Source: Atherix ibis (taxonomy: Eukaryota; Arthropoda; Insecta; Diptera; Athericidae). From it: DNA of 64,000 bases. Shown here piece after piece: positions 31,001-42,087 of this stretch. Where the stretch lies: positions 36,372,811 through 36,436,810 of the forward strand of contig OY282605.1 in assembly GCA_958298945.1 (NCBI GenBank), in the 5' to 3' direction. The translations under genes and the position numbers were made by a program. A model generated the notes under the pieces. The model saw only the letters and a program-made list of their open reading frames with translations, did not search any database and was not told the DNA's origin. Positions within the stretch are counted from its first letter, which is position 1; each line of letters begins with the position of its first letter.

Positions 31001-32298
31001 CGAGGGTCATTCAACAAGTACATAGCCTCACCGCCCGATGGAACTGCTGTCACAAAAGAAATTTATCATCGTGCAGTACATTCTTTTAGAAGCCTACTGT
31101 CAAAGTTTCAGTTGATTCCCTTCATTAGTTTTATTTTGAGAGCCTTTGAAAGCTAGAGTGAGAGCCTTTTTCGGTTGCACAAAAATGGAAAAAGAACAAT
31201 ATCGTTCGGTGATTAGATTCTTGTTTTTGGAAGGGAAAACGCGCAGCGAAATCATAGATCGCTTGGATGCTGTGTATGGTGACTCTTCTCCTTCGATGGC
31301 GACCGTCAAGAATTGGTTCAACGAGTTTGTTCGTGGCCGCACGTCGGTTCTTGATGAGCCACGCCCAGGTGCCCCGAAAACGGCTGCTACGGAGGAAAAT
31401 GTTAAAAAAGTCCACGATCTCGTGTTGGCAGACCGTCGATTGAAGGTTCACGAGATAGCTGAGACTGTGGGCATTGCAGTAGGAACGGTGCATCATATTC
31501 TACACGAAGAACTGGGCATGAGAAAGCTGTCGGCGCGATGGGTGCCACGTTTGCTCACACCGGAAAACAAGCGCAACCGTGAGACCACATCGGCGACGTG
31601 TTTGGCGCTGTTTCAGCGCAATCCAGCGGAGTTCTTGCGTCGTTTCGTGACCGTCGACAAAACATGGATTCACTGGTACACACCAGAAACCAAGGAACAG
31701 TCGAAACAGTGGACTTCACCCGGCGAACGTGCTCCGAAGAAGGCGAAGACTGTTCGATCGGCCGGAAAGGTGATGGCCACCGTTTTCTGGGATTCACAAG
31801 GTGTGATCCACATCGATTACCTCGAGAAGGGTAAATCAATCACGGGGCGCTACTATGCTGAATTATTGGGCCGATTTGACGTCGAATTAAAGAAAAAGCG
31901 GCTTCGCTTTGCGAAGAAAAAAGTGCTGTTCCACAACGACAACGCGCCGGCTCACACCTCCGCCGTCGCCATGGCCAAAATAGTCGAATTGCGCTACGCA
32001 TTGCTGCCCCATCCACCGTATTGTCCAGATTTGGCCCCCTGTGACTACTTTTTGTTTCCAAACCTGAAAAAATCACTCGCCGGCAGTAGATTTGGGTCGA
32101 ATGAGGAGGTCATAGTCGCCACGGAGGTCTATTTTGCTTCCCTCGAGAAAATGTATTTTTTGGACGGGTTAAAAAAGTTAAAGCATCGCTGGGCCAAGTG
32201 TATCGAGCTTGAAGGAGATTATGTGGAAAAATAAATTGCCACCTTTCCAAAATTTTCGTTTTTGTTTTGTAGGCTAAGTACTTGTTGAATGACCCTCG
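31001..32298 (+). mobile_element. Family B mariner, complete copy
   Basis: The 1298-bp element is flanked by TA on both sides (30,999-31,000 and 32,299-32,300). Terminal inverted repeats are about 28 bp, beginning CGAGGGTCATTCAACAAG, with one mismatch between the two ends. It carries a single uninterrupted transposase gene with about 180 bp of leader and 64 bp of trailer. It is the best preserved transposon in the window. Diverged relatives are at 17.3-17.9 and 42.1-43.3 kb. Confidence 0.97.
31185..32234 (+). CDS. Family B mariner transposase, intact 349-residue frame
   Basis: I place the start at the ATG at 31,185 (MEKEQYRSVIRF), because the other copies and family A begin there. The frame is open 13 codons further upstream (31,146). 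Two helix-turn-helix regions fill residues 1-115, joined by the PRPGAPKT linker near 59-66. WVPRLL lies at 119-124. The D,D34D triad is Asp158 (VTVDKTW), Asp252 (FHNDNAPAH) and Asp287 (LAPCDYFLF). Length equals the family norm. The residue after Asp158 is Lys, while the copy at 42 kb and both family A copies have Glu there, and YSPDLAP reads YCPDLAP. Either change could lower activity. The enzyme would cut at the element's ends and reinsert it at TA. Expression cannot be judged from the sequence. Confidence 0.95.
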   Translation: MEKEQYRSVIRFLFLEGKTRSEIIDRLDAVYGDSSPSMATVKNWFNEFVRGRTSVLDEPRPGAPKTAATEENVKKVHDLVLADRRLKVHEIAETVGIAVGTVHHILHEELGMRKLSARWVPRLLTPENKRNRETTSATCLALFQRNPAEFLRRFVTVDKTWIHWYTPETKEQSKQWTSPGERAPKKAKTVRSAGKVMATVFWDSQGVIHIDYLEKGKSITGRYYAELLGRFDVELKKKRLRFAKKKVLFHNDNAPAHTSAVAMAKIVELRYALLPHPPYCPDLAPCDYFLFPNLKKSLAGSRFGSNEEVIVATEVYFASLEKMYFLDGLKKLKHRWAKCIELEGDYVEK

Positions 32299-32300
32299 TA

Positions 32301-32715
32301 TATAGTAGAAAACACTCCTATCTTTAATAAAATTTGTCTTGAGCTCAACGCAGAATTCGTTGTTTTACTAAAATGGCTTTAAAAATTACTCTTTCTTAGG
32401 TATTGTTTTTACAACCCATTCTCTTTTTCCACAATTATTTACTATAATTTTCTATATCCCTCAAAAAATTCCACACTACATTAAAGTTTTTGTTTTTTTT
32501 TGGCAACAAATTTATCTAAATTAAAGAATTTAAATTTTAAGGGATTTAATTTGTTTTAATTCCTTCACTATTTAATTATTTAGCAGTTCTAATTTTGAGA
32601 TTGTTCTTTTATTTGCTAATAAAATTATGCTTTAACATATTTCGTTTAACTATTCTGACCATGACATCAAAACCACTGCTGTACAAGATACTACCATTGT
32701 CAGTTTTTATATATA
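32301..32715. other. AT-rich spacer
   Basis: No coding or repeat feature is recognised between the intact mariner and the DD41D-like relic that starts near 32,716. Confidence 0.5.
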
Positions 32716-33345
32716 GGTTGTCCCAAACTATGATTTGAATTTTGCGCCATTTGAGCGGTAAAGTGTTGACAACGGAGAAAAAGGACAGTATGACTGATTA
32801 TTAAAAATGGAGCGCTACATGAAATAACAACGCGTTTTCATTGTTGAGCAAAATTTTTTATAAATAATGAAGGTTTGGCAGCTACAGAAACCAACGAGTG
32901 ATTATTGAGAAGCAAATGCATTCACACTTTCCATTTCTTCATACGTTATCTTGTTCATTTTTTTTTTACTTTCTATATTCGCAAAGTAAAATTTTTTATG
33001 AATTTTGAATTTACTTTGTCGAAACTATGAAGCAAAAATTAAATAAATAAAAATTGTTGTGCTAAAGAATATTAATTGTGAATTTAGAATTCAAACTTTT
33101 ATGTATTACTGTTTGGCGGAGGTATCGGGCTGGAGGCATCATCGGACCATTCTTCTTCAAAAATGCTGCTGGTCAGGCAATAACAGTTAGAGGTGCTTGC
33201 TATCCAGTTTCTTGTACGTACATTGGAAGATATGGATGATGATGACATGTGGTTTCAACAAGACGGTACCAGTTGGAATACAGCCCGAGGAACAATTCAA
33301 TTACTGTATGAGCCATTTCATTTTTTCCTGAGATTTGGGACACCC
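32716..33345 (+). mobile_element. DD41D-like mariner relic with both ends, internally deleted
   Basis: The left end GGTTGTCCCAAACT follows TA, and the right end ATTTGGGACACCC is its approximate inverse, so GGGTGTCCCAAA looks like the terminal repeat. Near 32,808 the frame reads MERYMK, stop, then QRVFIVEQ, the N-terminus. A foreign 185-bp repeat follows at 32,925-33,110. GGIIGPFFFKNAAGQAITV (33,136-33,192) comes next, then after a frameshift LEDMDDDDMWFQQDGTSW (33,222-33,275, second-Asp block) and ARGTIQLLYE. The third-Asp block and C-terminus are deleted. Confidence 0.75.
32925..33110. repeat. Short dispersed repeat inserted in the DD41D-like relic
   Basis: From TTTCCATTTCTTCATACG through ACTTTCTATATTCGCAAAG and CTTTGTCGAAACTATGAAGC to AAACTTTTATGT it matches 36,222-36,410 at roughly 85-90% by eye. 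Its position between the N-terminal and central blocks of the relic marks it as an insertion. No terminal repeats or tail were recognised. Confidence 0.7.
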
Positions 33346-33464
33346 TTTATTTTTCAGAAACTTGAGTTCTCGGCAAAAACCATTGCGAACCCGTGCATTT
33401 AATTGAGAGGAGGTTCCTTCAAAGAATTTTTGACCTTCTGCGTGAAAATGGACGATTTTGATTG

Positions 33465-33560
33465 TGGATAAAATAAGGCTCATTAGGCTGTGGTACACTG
33501 GATACTTAATGCGTATGTATGACGAAAATCCTGCCCACAAAGTCTACAGGTAGGTTCTTC
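33465..33560 (+). pseudogene. Possible non-LTR retrotransposon C-terminal fragment
   Basis: The frame KIRLIRLWYTGYLMRMYDEN then PAHKVYR resembles the LRWxGHLxRM-D-xxPxKKV segment near the end of many non-LTR polyproteins. Only about 27 codons fit, and the flanks are unrecognisable, so this is a weak call. The rest of 33,346-33,697 holds nothing else that I can name. Confidence 0.35.
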
Positions 33561-33699
33561 CTTAGCTGTTAGATAAAACATCAAAAACATGCTGGGTGTA
33601 TCAAACTGCTGGCGTTCTTTGATTCAGTACGCCCGAGCGGACGCCCATTTGTTGCGTTTTTGATGATGAGAAGGCGCCGGAATTTCATTTTTTTTATTA

Positions 33700-34764
33700 C
33701 CAGGGGTATAAGCTTAAATCATAGATGGCGTGAGTGAGCGTATTAAGCTACAATGGGCATGTCATACTTTTTTTATGAGTTTGACATCTGTCAACATTAA
33801 TCAGTGCACATTGTCAGCAATTTCGTACAACAACATACATTTTTTCCTTTGCTAATCATCTCTAGTTTTGTGCCAGAAAAAGAGCATATGCGGGAGGCTC
33901 TGCTTTTCTGCTTCAATTTAAAGAAATCGGCTGCCGAATCGCATCGAATACTTATGGAGGCCTATGGTGACAGTGCTTTATCGGAAACAACGTGCCGAGA
34001 TTGGTTTAGTTGGTTTAAAGATGGCAATTTTGACTTGTGGGACAAGAAGCGTGAAAATCGGCCTAGGAAGGTTGAGGATCATCAATTGGAGGCAATTGAG
34101 TGTTACTCAACCAGCCATTTCCATGCGTCTGCATGCCATGGGGAAGATTGAAAACAGCGGAAAATGGGTGCCGCATGAATTGAACGATAGGCAGATGTAT
34201 CTACGCCAAAGAATATGCAACATCTTGAATCATTTCGGACGGAAGACGAAGCTGTGCGTTTGGTGGGATCAGCAGGGTATCGTCCAATATGAGATGTTGA
34301 AACCTGGTGAAACTGGTAATGCTCACCGCTAGCACTAACTACTGATCAAATAGCACCGTGCTCTGCGTGAAAAAAGGACAGATTATCAACAAAGACATGA
34401 CAAGCTGATTTTCCTCCACGACAACGTACCATCGCACACGTTAAATATGGTCCGATAGTACTTGGAGACACTCAACTGGTAGGTGCTACCCCATCTCGCT
34501 TATTCACCTGTTTTCGTCGATGGGCCACGCGCTCGCTGAGCAGCACTTCTATTCTTACGAAGACGTCCGAAAATGGCTTGATGAGTGGTTTTCCCCGAAA
34601 GAGAAGGAATTTTTTTGGCGTGGTATCCACAAATTGCCTGAGAGATGGAAAAAATATGTAACTAGCGAGGGCAAGTACTTTGAATGAATTTGTGTTTACT
34701 TTCTTTGAAAAAAACATATGTTTTTTTTGACTAAAAAACAGCGGATTTAAGTTTATACACCTGG
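33700..34764 (+). mobile_element. Mos1-like mariner, copy 3
   Basis: TA flanks at 33,698-33,699 and 34,765-34,766. The terminal repeats are CCAGGGGTATAAGCTTAAAT and the inverse of ATTTAAGTTTATACACCTGG, with about 20 of 22 positions alike. The 1065-bp length reflects deletions inside the gene. The leader is the most complete of the three copies. Confidence 0.93.
33858..34687 (+). pseudogene. Mos1-like transposase, start lost and internally deleted
   Basis: The start codon is ATC at 33,858 in place of ATG. The N-terminus is then open: SSFVPEKEHMREALLFCFNL to NFDLWDKKRENRPRKVEDHQ. A deletion removes part of the second helix-turn-helix. KWVPHELNDRQMY is followed by another deletion that takes the first-Asp block and joins to NHFGRKTKLCVWWDQQGIV. 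TAG at 34,351-34,353 and TAG at 34,456-34,458 follow. The YSPDLAPSDY block (third Asp) is deleted at about 34,508. The end GKYFE stops at TGA 34,685-34,687. Confidence 0.9.
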
Positions 34765-34766
34765 TA

Positions 34767-36221
34767 AATAATGCAAAATAAAAATAAATCATCTGCATTT
34801 TAATAAAGGTATACTTCTTACTCTTCTACCTGATAACTAACAAATTTTCACATCGAAACAATCTAAAACGAAAAAAAATTCTGTGAGCAGTGACCAGTTC
34901 TGTGAGCAGTGACATCTAAATTAATAAATAAATATTACTACTAAAATTATTCACAAAAATTTTCTTTTGTATTCATCCATATTAGAACTAAACTGAACTT
35001 TTTTCTTTATAAAAGGATATAGAAAATTCTCTTTCCAATCCTTCCATTAACCTATCCACCCATTGGAGATTATTTTCAATTCAACATTAGTTAGTAAATT
35101 AAAGTTGACGTTTGTTAAAGGAAAATTTTTAAACAAAATAATTTTTTTAATAAATTTATAAAGAAACAATTTATAAAACGTAGCCAGTTTGTGAACATTT
35201 TTTAAATTCACAACTTTGGGTATTAATTGAAATTGACGAGGTTTTATTGACTGATCGATTATTGATAAGAACCTTTAAAAACCTTCGACAACACATCAAT
35301 TTAGTTAATAATTTTTTTCTGTTTTTTATAATAAACAAAATTCATCGCAATAGCAAAAGATTCAATTTTTTTATTATAATGTTAAAGGACATTTGTTTGA
35401 ATTTTATTTTCATTGAAGTTAAATTTTCTTAATTATTTCATTTTTATTTTTATCTTTTGAACGTTTTTAATATATTTTATTTCTTTTGTTGAAAATCATA
35501 AAAAAGGACCAGTAATTTTACTATAATGGATATATCTTATGTCCTATTATCTGTACAGACATAAATACATAGGAAACTGTTACTTTAAGGGTAAATATTT
35601 GCAATTATGGGCATACAAGGAAGACTTTTCTTTCACAAAAGTATTTATTTTAATTTTTTTTTAAATATAAAATTTTATAATTGAAAGGCTTTATAATATT
35701 TGAAGAGTATTTTCAAAAGAAAGTTCGCCTTCGGCAGAAAAACTTTATGAATGAGTTTTAAAGTTTTTATATTTTCTTATTTAAAAAAGAATTGATAATT
35801 TGAAAAAAAAAAAGATTTTGAATCATTTAAATTAATTGATTTAAGATAATTTTTTCTTAATTTATAAAGCCAAAAAAAAAATATACTTGAATAATTTTCC
35901 ATTTTTTTTGAGTATATGTGAATTGTTAATTTAAATAGATAAATTTTTCCTCTTAAATAATGGTACAATACTTTTTATTTTATTTAGAAATTAGAGTATC
36001 TAAATAACTAATAAAAAGTCCCAATATTAATATTATATCAAAATGTCCAAACGAAAATGAAATTTTAAATAAAATTCAACAAAAATTATTCAAATATATT
36101 TTCTTATTTCTAAGATAGCATATTTTATATGAATTCTTGTTTATTTAAATAGCTTTTGGCAATAAGATAAAATTCTGGCAACATGAAATTATCTACTGTA
36201 TGTAATATTATTTAATATTCT
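34767..36221. other. AT-rich stretch, no gene recognised
   Basis: No domain, array or terminal repeat was seen. A small tandem repeat of TTCTGTGAGCAGTGACC lies near 34,878-34,912. Confidence 0.5.
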
Positions 36222-36410
36222 TTCCATTTCTCCATACGTTATTTTGTTAATATTTTTTGTTTTTTTACTTTCTATATTCACGAAGTAAAACTTTTCATAA
36301 ACTTTTAATTTACTTTGTCGAAATTATGAAGCAAAAATTCAATAAATAAAAATTGTTGTTCTACAGAATATTTATTGTGAATTTAAAATGGTAAACTTTT
36401 ATGTTTACAT
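36222..36410. repeat. Second copy of the 185-bp dispersed repeat
   Basis: Matches 32,925-33,110 from TTTCCATTTCTCCATACG to AAACTTTTATGT in the same orientation. Here it is not inside a recognisable element. Confidence 0.7.
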
Positions 36411-37325
36411 GTTTTGCAGTTTGATTAATTTATTTTTAAGGTAAATTATTAAACTGGAAATGATGTATCTTATAAAAGAGACTATCTTATTTAACTATAT
36501 TACAAGAAAAAAATACATATTTTTTTTTGAAAACATTCTGACTTTAATAAAAGAAGAGATTATTCAAATAATTTTTTTTTTCAGAAAACATTGCGAATAA
36601 TTTTCAAAACCAAATCTGCCAAAAATGACTACAATTCTCACATTAGCTGTGTTAAATTTCCTTACCATTAAAAAGGGAAGCTAAAAATATTACATTATCC
36701 TAGGGGTAGTAAATAATTTTTGATCTTTCTTTGAAAAAAAAAAATAAAACATTCCTCCCCTTCATCCCTTTTTACGCTAATTTTCAATAACATTTAAGTT
36801 GTCAGTTTATGACACAAACCATATTTTCTGCATCTTCTTCCCTTCCAGATTGTGCGTTGCCTTCGTCTCTATAGAGCATGTTAGATTTCTATAATTTCTA
36901 TAATAGGAAGAGTAATTTAGGATCTTAAAATTCGGTGATTCAAATTGTATTTCCCCTATAGTTCTGAAGAGGTGCTCTTCCATGCTGGCAAGCCAATGGC
37001 GTAGGCTTTTACACCAAGGAGATAACGAGACTGGCATCTCCGAAACCGATCTGGTAATATTACAAACTTTCATTTCTCATATCTTGTGCGTTTTTTCTTT
37101 CTAGATATAACGCATAAGATTTTGGTGGTTGCCTTAATTAAGAGGGCCGAGAAGTAGTGGAAAACGAATTTCGTTAAAGAAAATCTTTAACGTCGAAAGT
37201 ATGATAAAAATGTGTAACGAATGAGGACCATTAGTTAACATTGAAGCTGTTGAGTAGTCCCTGAAAGACTCAAAGTGTTTTTTGTGTTAAATTTAATATA
37301 GGGGACGCTTTGATGCTCCACCATT
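36411..37325. other. Unassigned stretch with one open frame
   Basis: An 88-codon open stretch on the minus strand (36,807-37,073) includes WCKSLRHWLASMEEHLFRT. This faintly resembles the FRSMxHxLAxxHFxSYEE region of mariner transposases, but too weakly to call. Composition at 36,820-37,300 is less AT-rich than its surroundings, which suggests an old inserted element that I cannot identify. Confidence 0.35.
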
Positions 37326-37329
37326 AGAG

Positions 37330-37600
37330 CACCACTTATCATACGACCATCTCCAGGAACGCGTTTTATCGAGAAAAAAAAAAAATTCCTATGATTCCAC
37401 AGTTCCCCTTTTTACTTGATCAAAGTCCCTGTAAAATTTCAAAGATCAAAAAATACTTGTAAGGACTGTGGATAATATAAAATGGAGTGTGGTCAAGAAA
37501 ATGAATGCGATCCCAACGGGGAGTGAAAATAATGCCTCCACCGAGGGAACTACTTTGAAGACGTATACAAATCGTTGAAAAAAAATGTCTTCTTACATTT
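37330..37600 (+). pseudogene. Transposase C-terminal relic, GNYF-type, copy 3
   Basis: Shares GATCAAAGTCCCTGTAA, AAAAATACTTG and the CTGTGGATAATAT anchor with the 12-kb copies. The tail reads CLHRGNYFEDVYKSLKK at 37,535-37,585, the best GNYFE ending of the three. Upstream blocks are not readable. Confidence 0.5.
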
Positions 37601-37659
37601 TTACTAGACTGGTATTCTTTTCTTCAAGAATCTTTCTGCCTATAAATATTTACCAATCC

Positions 37660-37925
37660 ATCCAATTTCCGTTCCTTCCTTCTGAGATTATAAAAACGCT
37701 AATAAGCCATCAGCTAATGAAATATCTTAAATCACTTAAACTCTTCACTGACCGTCAATATGTAATTCACCAAATAAATGCTGGTGTTCCTCAGGGCTCC
37801 GTTTTATCACCAACTCTTTGTCTTAATTTCATAAATGATCTCCTGTCTTTTATTTCTAATCAATTCTACTGATATGCTGATGATAATAACCTCCGCTTTT
37901 CATATTGATTTCCCAATTGACATTC
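37660..37925 (+). pseudogene. Non-LTR reverse transcriptase relic
   Basis: The frame reads RQYVIHQINAGVPQGSVLSP then TLCLNFINDLLSFISNQFY, stop, YADDNN (37,753-37,892). It contains the GVPQGSVLSP motif and an intact YADD active-site box in spite of the stop codon just before it. It differs from both the jockey-like and the R1-like relics in the window, so it is probably a third non-LTR lineage. Upstream and downstream parts are too worn to follow. Confidence 0.75.
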
Positions 37926-37929
37926 TTAT

Positions 37930-39675
37930 TTTTTTGCCACATCAACTGATCCGACGGCTTCGTCCAGATTTTTACGGGAAACCGGAATGTGTCAATAAAT
38001 TTTTAGTAATTTTCACCAAACATACAAAAAATTTGTCTTTCAATTTGTTGATGAAATGTTATAATCGTATGATAAGAAATCCTGATTGTTAATCTTGAAA
38101 ACCGAACAAATCTTCGATAATTTTACTTTGTTTTAAATTGTAAATGATAGTGAAAATAAAATAAATTTTCTTTACGAAAATTGTTGAACGTAATCTAAAT
38201 GAAAATCGATGTGTTTATCCACATGAGGTTGAAAAGATTTAATAAATGAATTTGGATATTGGCACAATTCCCTAATCGAATTTAACAACATCTGTGATCA
38301 GATAAAATTGAGTTTTATAGAAAAAATATCTTAAAAGTGAGAAGAAATTAAATTTTTTGTTCAAATTTTTTTCCCTGTTTATTTTGTTTATTTTTTACTT
38401 TTTTTGTTGTTCAATGTTTTTCTTCAAATTGTGAATTCGAACAATTTCCACAAATCGATAATCTCTTTTTGCTATTAAATTTTTTCTTTGTTAAAAAAGT
38501 TCCAGTATTAACCTCAGAATCCCATTGCAAGTGTAATATGTAAATTCCCCAGTTAATAGTTGATTATCTTCTACCATTTTGCCATTTAAATTTATTTTTC
38601 TATTGATAATATTAAATAAAAATGTAAATTTGCAAATTAGAATTTATTGGGCAAAGCACATTTGTCGGCGTTTTTTTTTGTACATTAATTTGTCGTGAAA
38701 ATGTATTAATTTAATTAAAGTTGAGTGCTCGTGTTGAAAATGGTTTTTTTTATAGCTGCTAATTAAGACTTTTATATTGTTAACATTGAGTACTTTAGAT
38801 CTCTTAAAAGAAAAATGTATTTTGCATAGCATTATTTGCTTAAAATGTTTATCATGACGAATCTACAAAAACGCCTACTTCAATTTCCCATTCAATTTTA
38901 AAATCATCCAACAAAATTGTATTTTTGAAAAAAATCTTGAATTGTCAATTGAATTTTCCAACAGTGCTTTTGATTATTATTTATTTTAAAAGCGATATCT
39001 TTTCTCGAATATGCAATTTTCGATTTGTAACTTTTACCCAGTCAACAATAAATGCAACTAGTAATTATTTTGTGTTTCCATATTTACCTGTAAATTTGTT
39101 TCATTGAAATTTATCACCAATCCTTCAGTAAATATTTGCCAAACATTTTGTTTATATTGTTCGAAAGTGTTTGGAATATTTTTTATGAAAACTGAGATGA
39201 TATTGATTTTATATTTTTGTAACGATAACAGTCTCATAGAATATAAAAATTCAAGTGAAACTTTTTCTTAAAAAAAACATAGTAAATATGATTCTTATAA
39301 TTAATTATTTTCAATTAAAATTTTCATGGAAACATGCTTGTTACCTTGCCACTGTTTGATTTCTTTCCTCCCTGCCACCGATTAGCGAAAGGATTTCATT
39401 TCACTCCCTTCATTCATGATATATTTAGGCTCTTTCATTCATCAAATGCTCGACTGGCAGCATGTTAGCCGGTTTTATAGCACTAATAGTAGAAATAGTG
39501 TATGAAGTGTTTCCGAAAGGCACCGGATCCGACGCTTTTGAAACAAGAGGACAGATAGTATTACCAAAGGATAAAACATAAATCGTAAAAGATATAACTT
39601 AGAGTCATTGACCTATAACTTTTGAACATAGTCAACCATAAAGGATACATTCAAATGTTCGATGAAGAACATTGC
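37930..39675. other. AT-rich stretch, no gene recognised
   Basis: An open stretch continuing to about 38,092 may be the worn remainder of the preceding reverse transcriptase. Beyond it no features were recognised. 39,350-39,560 is less AT-rich and unassigned. Confidence 0.45.
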
Positions 39676-39679
39676 ACAC

Positions 39680-41290
39680 TTAATCGTATATGAGACAAAG
39701 ATCACGGATCATGTTTGTTTACAAATAATAACACCTATTAAGCCTTGCATAGGACCAGGACCACTGACTATGTTTGCTTACATGATACTAGGATCCGTAT
39801 TCTTGTTTGCTTAGATAAGACCATGGCCATTAATCTCCCACATTAGACCGAGATCAATGATCTTGTTTGCTTATATAAAATCAAGGTTACCGATTTACAA
39901 ATTGAGGCAAATATTATTGATCTTAAGCTTACATTAGACCAATATAATTGTCGTCTCCAATAAGACCATTATCATTAGCCTGGTCATTTTGACGAAGTTC
40001 GTTGATCTCTTACGCAATATCTGACTTTATTTGCCTTTTAAATGATGCCAGGACCTTTCAATTTGTTTTCTTATATGTTATAAATATTGTTGATCTTTTA
40101 CGCAAGATCAAGATCGCAGACCCAAGTTACGTACATAAGAGTGAGATCATTGACCTTTCACGTAAGATCAATATCATTTATCTTATTTGCTTAATAAAAC
40201 GAAAGTCAATGACTTATTAAGTGATTCAAAGATCTCTGATATTTCAGCTTACATTAGATCAAGCTCATTGATCTCTGAAATGACTCCAAGATCATTGACC
40301 TTGTTTGCTTATGTATTATGAATATTGTTGGCCTTTCACGTAAGATCAAGATTGCAGACCCTAGTTACTTATAGAAGAGCGAGATCATTAACCTTTCACG
40401 TAAGATCAATATCATTGAGCTTATTTACGTAATAAGACCAAAGTCAATAGCCTCTCAAGTAATTCGAAGATCATTGATATTTCTGCTTATGTTAGAACAA
40501 GATCATTGATCTGTGAAAAGACGCCAATACCTTCCAACTTGTTTTCTTATATATTATGAATATTGTTAACCTTTTATGCAAGATCAATATCGCAGCCCCT
40601 AGTTACTTATAGAAGAGCGTGATCATTAACCTTTCACGTAAGATCAATATGAGTGATCTTATTTGCTAAATAAGACAAAAGTCAATGACCTATTAAGTGA
40701 TTCAAAGACCACTGATATTTCAGCTTAAATTAGATCAATATCACTGATCTGTGAAAAGACGCCAATAACTTCCAACTTGTTTGCTTATATATTATGAATA
40801 TTGTTGACCGTTCATACAAGATCAATATCGCAGACCATAGTTACTTATAGAAGAGCGAGATCATTAACCTTTCACGTAAGATCAATATGACTGATCCTAT
40901 TAGCTTAATAAGACCAAAGTCAATAACTTATTAAGTAATTCAAAGACCAATGTTATTTCAGCTTATATTAGACCAAAACCATTGATCTCTGGAATGACGC
41001 CAAGATCATTAACCTTGTTTGCTTATATGTTATGAATCTTTCATACAAGATCAAGATCGCAGACCCTAGTTACTTATAGAAGTGAAGATATCACTGATCT
41101 TATTTGCTAAATAAGACAAAATTCAATGACTTAACAAGTGATTCAAAGACCGCTGATATTTGATATTACATGAGACCAAGATCATTGAACTCTGATATGA
41201 TGCCAAGATCATTATTTGCTTACCTTTTCTTTTTCAGTGAGACCAAGATCGTCGACTCTATTTGCTAACATACGAGTATATCCAAGTCAT
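39680..41290. repeat. Tandem array with 238-bp higher-order unit
   Basis: Anchors of the type ATGAATATTGTTGACCTTTC followed by CAAGATCAAGATCGCAGACC recur at about 40,073, 40,311, 40,549, 40,787 and 41,026, giving spacings of 238, 238, 238 and 239. Within each unit shorter words such as AGATCATTGACCTT and TTTGCTTATATAAGACC repeat irregularly, so the 238-bp unit grew from a smaller one. The left part (39,680-40,040) is more diverged. No reading frame persists. Confidence 0.92.
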
Positions 41291-41299
41291 CAAGCTCTA

Positions 41300-42085
41300 A
41301 AGAATAACACTTTGTGAATTAGTTTGAAAATAAATTGGAAAACAAAGGTGAATTGGTAATACGAAAAATGTTTTTCTGCAATTAGAGATGATTTCACATT
41401 GAAGCTTGACTGTATGTTATGTTATTAGCTATCAAGTAAAGCTAAAAAAAATTGTTTATTTCCATGATTAGCTACGTAATTTAGAAAATATCATTATTTC
41501 ATCAATAAATTAATTAATATTTGCAAATATTTATCGAAAATTTATAAAAAGCATTTGAAAAAAAAAATCTTTTTAGTGATTCTTTCAAATTATTGTAAGT
41601 ATTGATTTTAGTCGAGAGTTTTTGCAGTATTTGCCTGAAAAATCCGACGAGACTTGATTATTTTAATTTTTTTTCTTAATTATGCATTTAAGTATTTATT
41701 TAGTATAGAAAAAACATGATTTTCGTTAGCTTGAAATGGTAATATTTGTATTTATAATGCTTTATAAAGACTATGTTATTTTAGCTTCGAAAATAAATAC
41801 AATATATTCCACAGAATTTAATTCAAATACTTAGAAAAAATCAGTATGTTTTTTTCTATTTTGAGGCTTCTTCTTAGATGAATATACGCCTCTAAGGAAG
41901 GCAAATTAATAATACTTGAATCTTTATTTTATGTTTTCATAGAAATTATCCACGAATCGTTTTCTAAATAAATGCTCAGTTTTTTCACATAAAGAAGAAC
42001 AAAAAGTTGATTTGGTACTAAAGGATAATATTAATAGAAATTTTCATAAAAAGAGATTGTTGTATTAGCCAAATATTAATGGTAA
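41300..42085. other. AT-rich spacer
   Basis: Nothing recognised. It ends at the TA target of the family B mariner at 42,088. Confidence 0.55.
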
Positions 42086-42087
42086 TA

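Noticed and set aside
36807..37073. Minus-strand frame with WCKSLRHWLASMEEHLFRT as mariner transposase
   Set aside because: Resemblance to the segment after the third Asp is faint, and no catalytic or DNA-binding block was found next to it.
39680..41290. CRISPR array
   Set aside because: The unit is 238 bp and diverged, without short identical repeats and unique spacers. The DNA is eukaryotic by every other sign.
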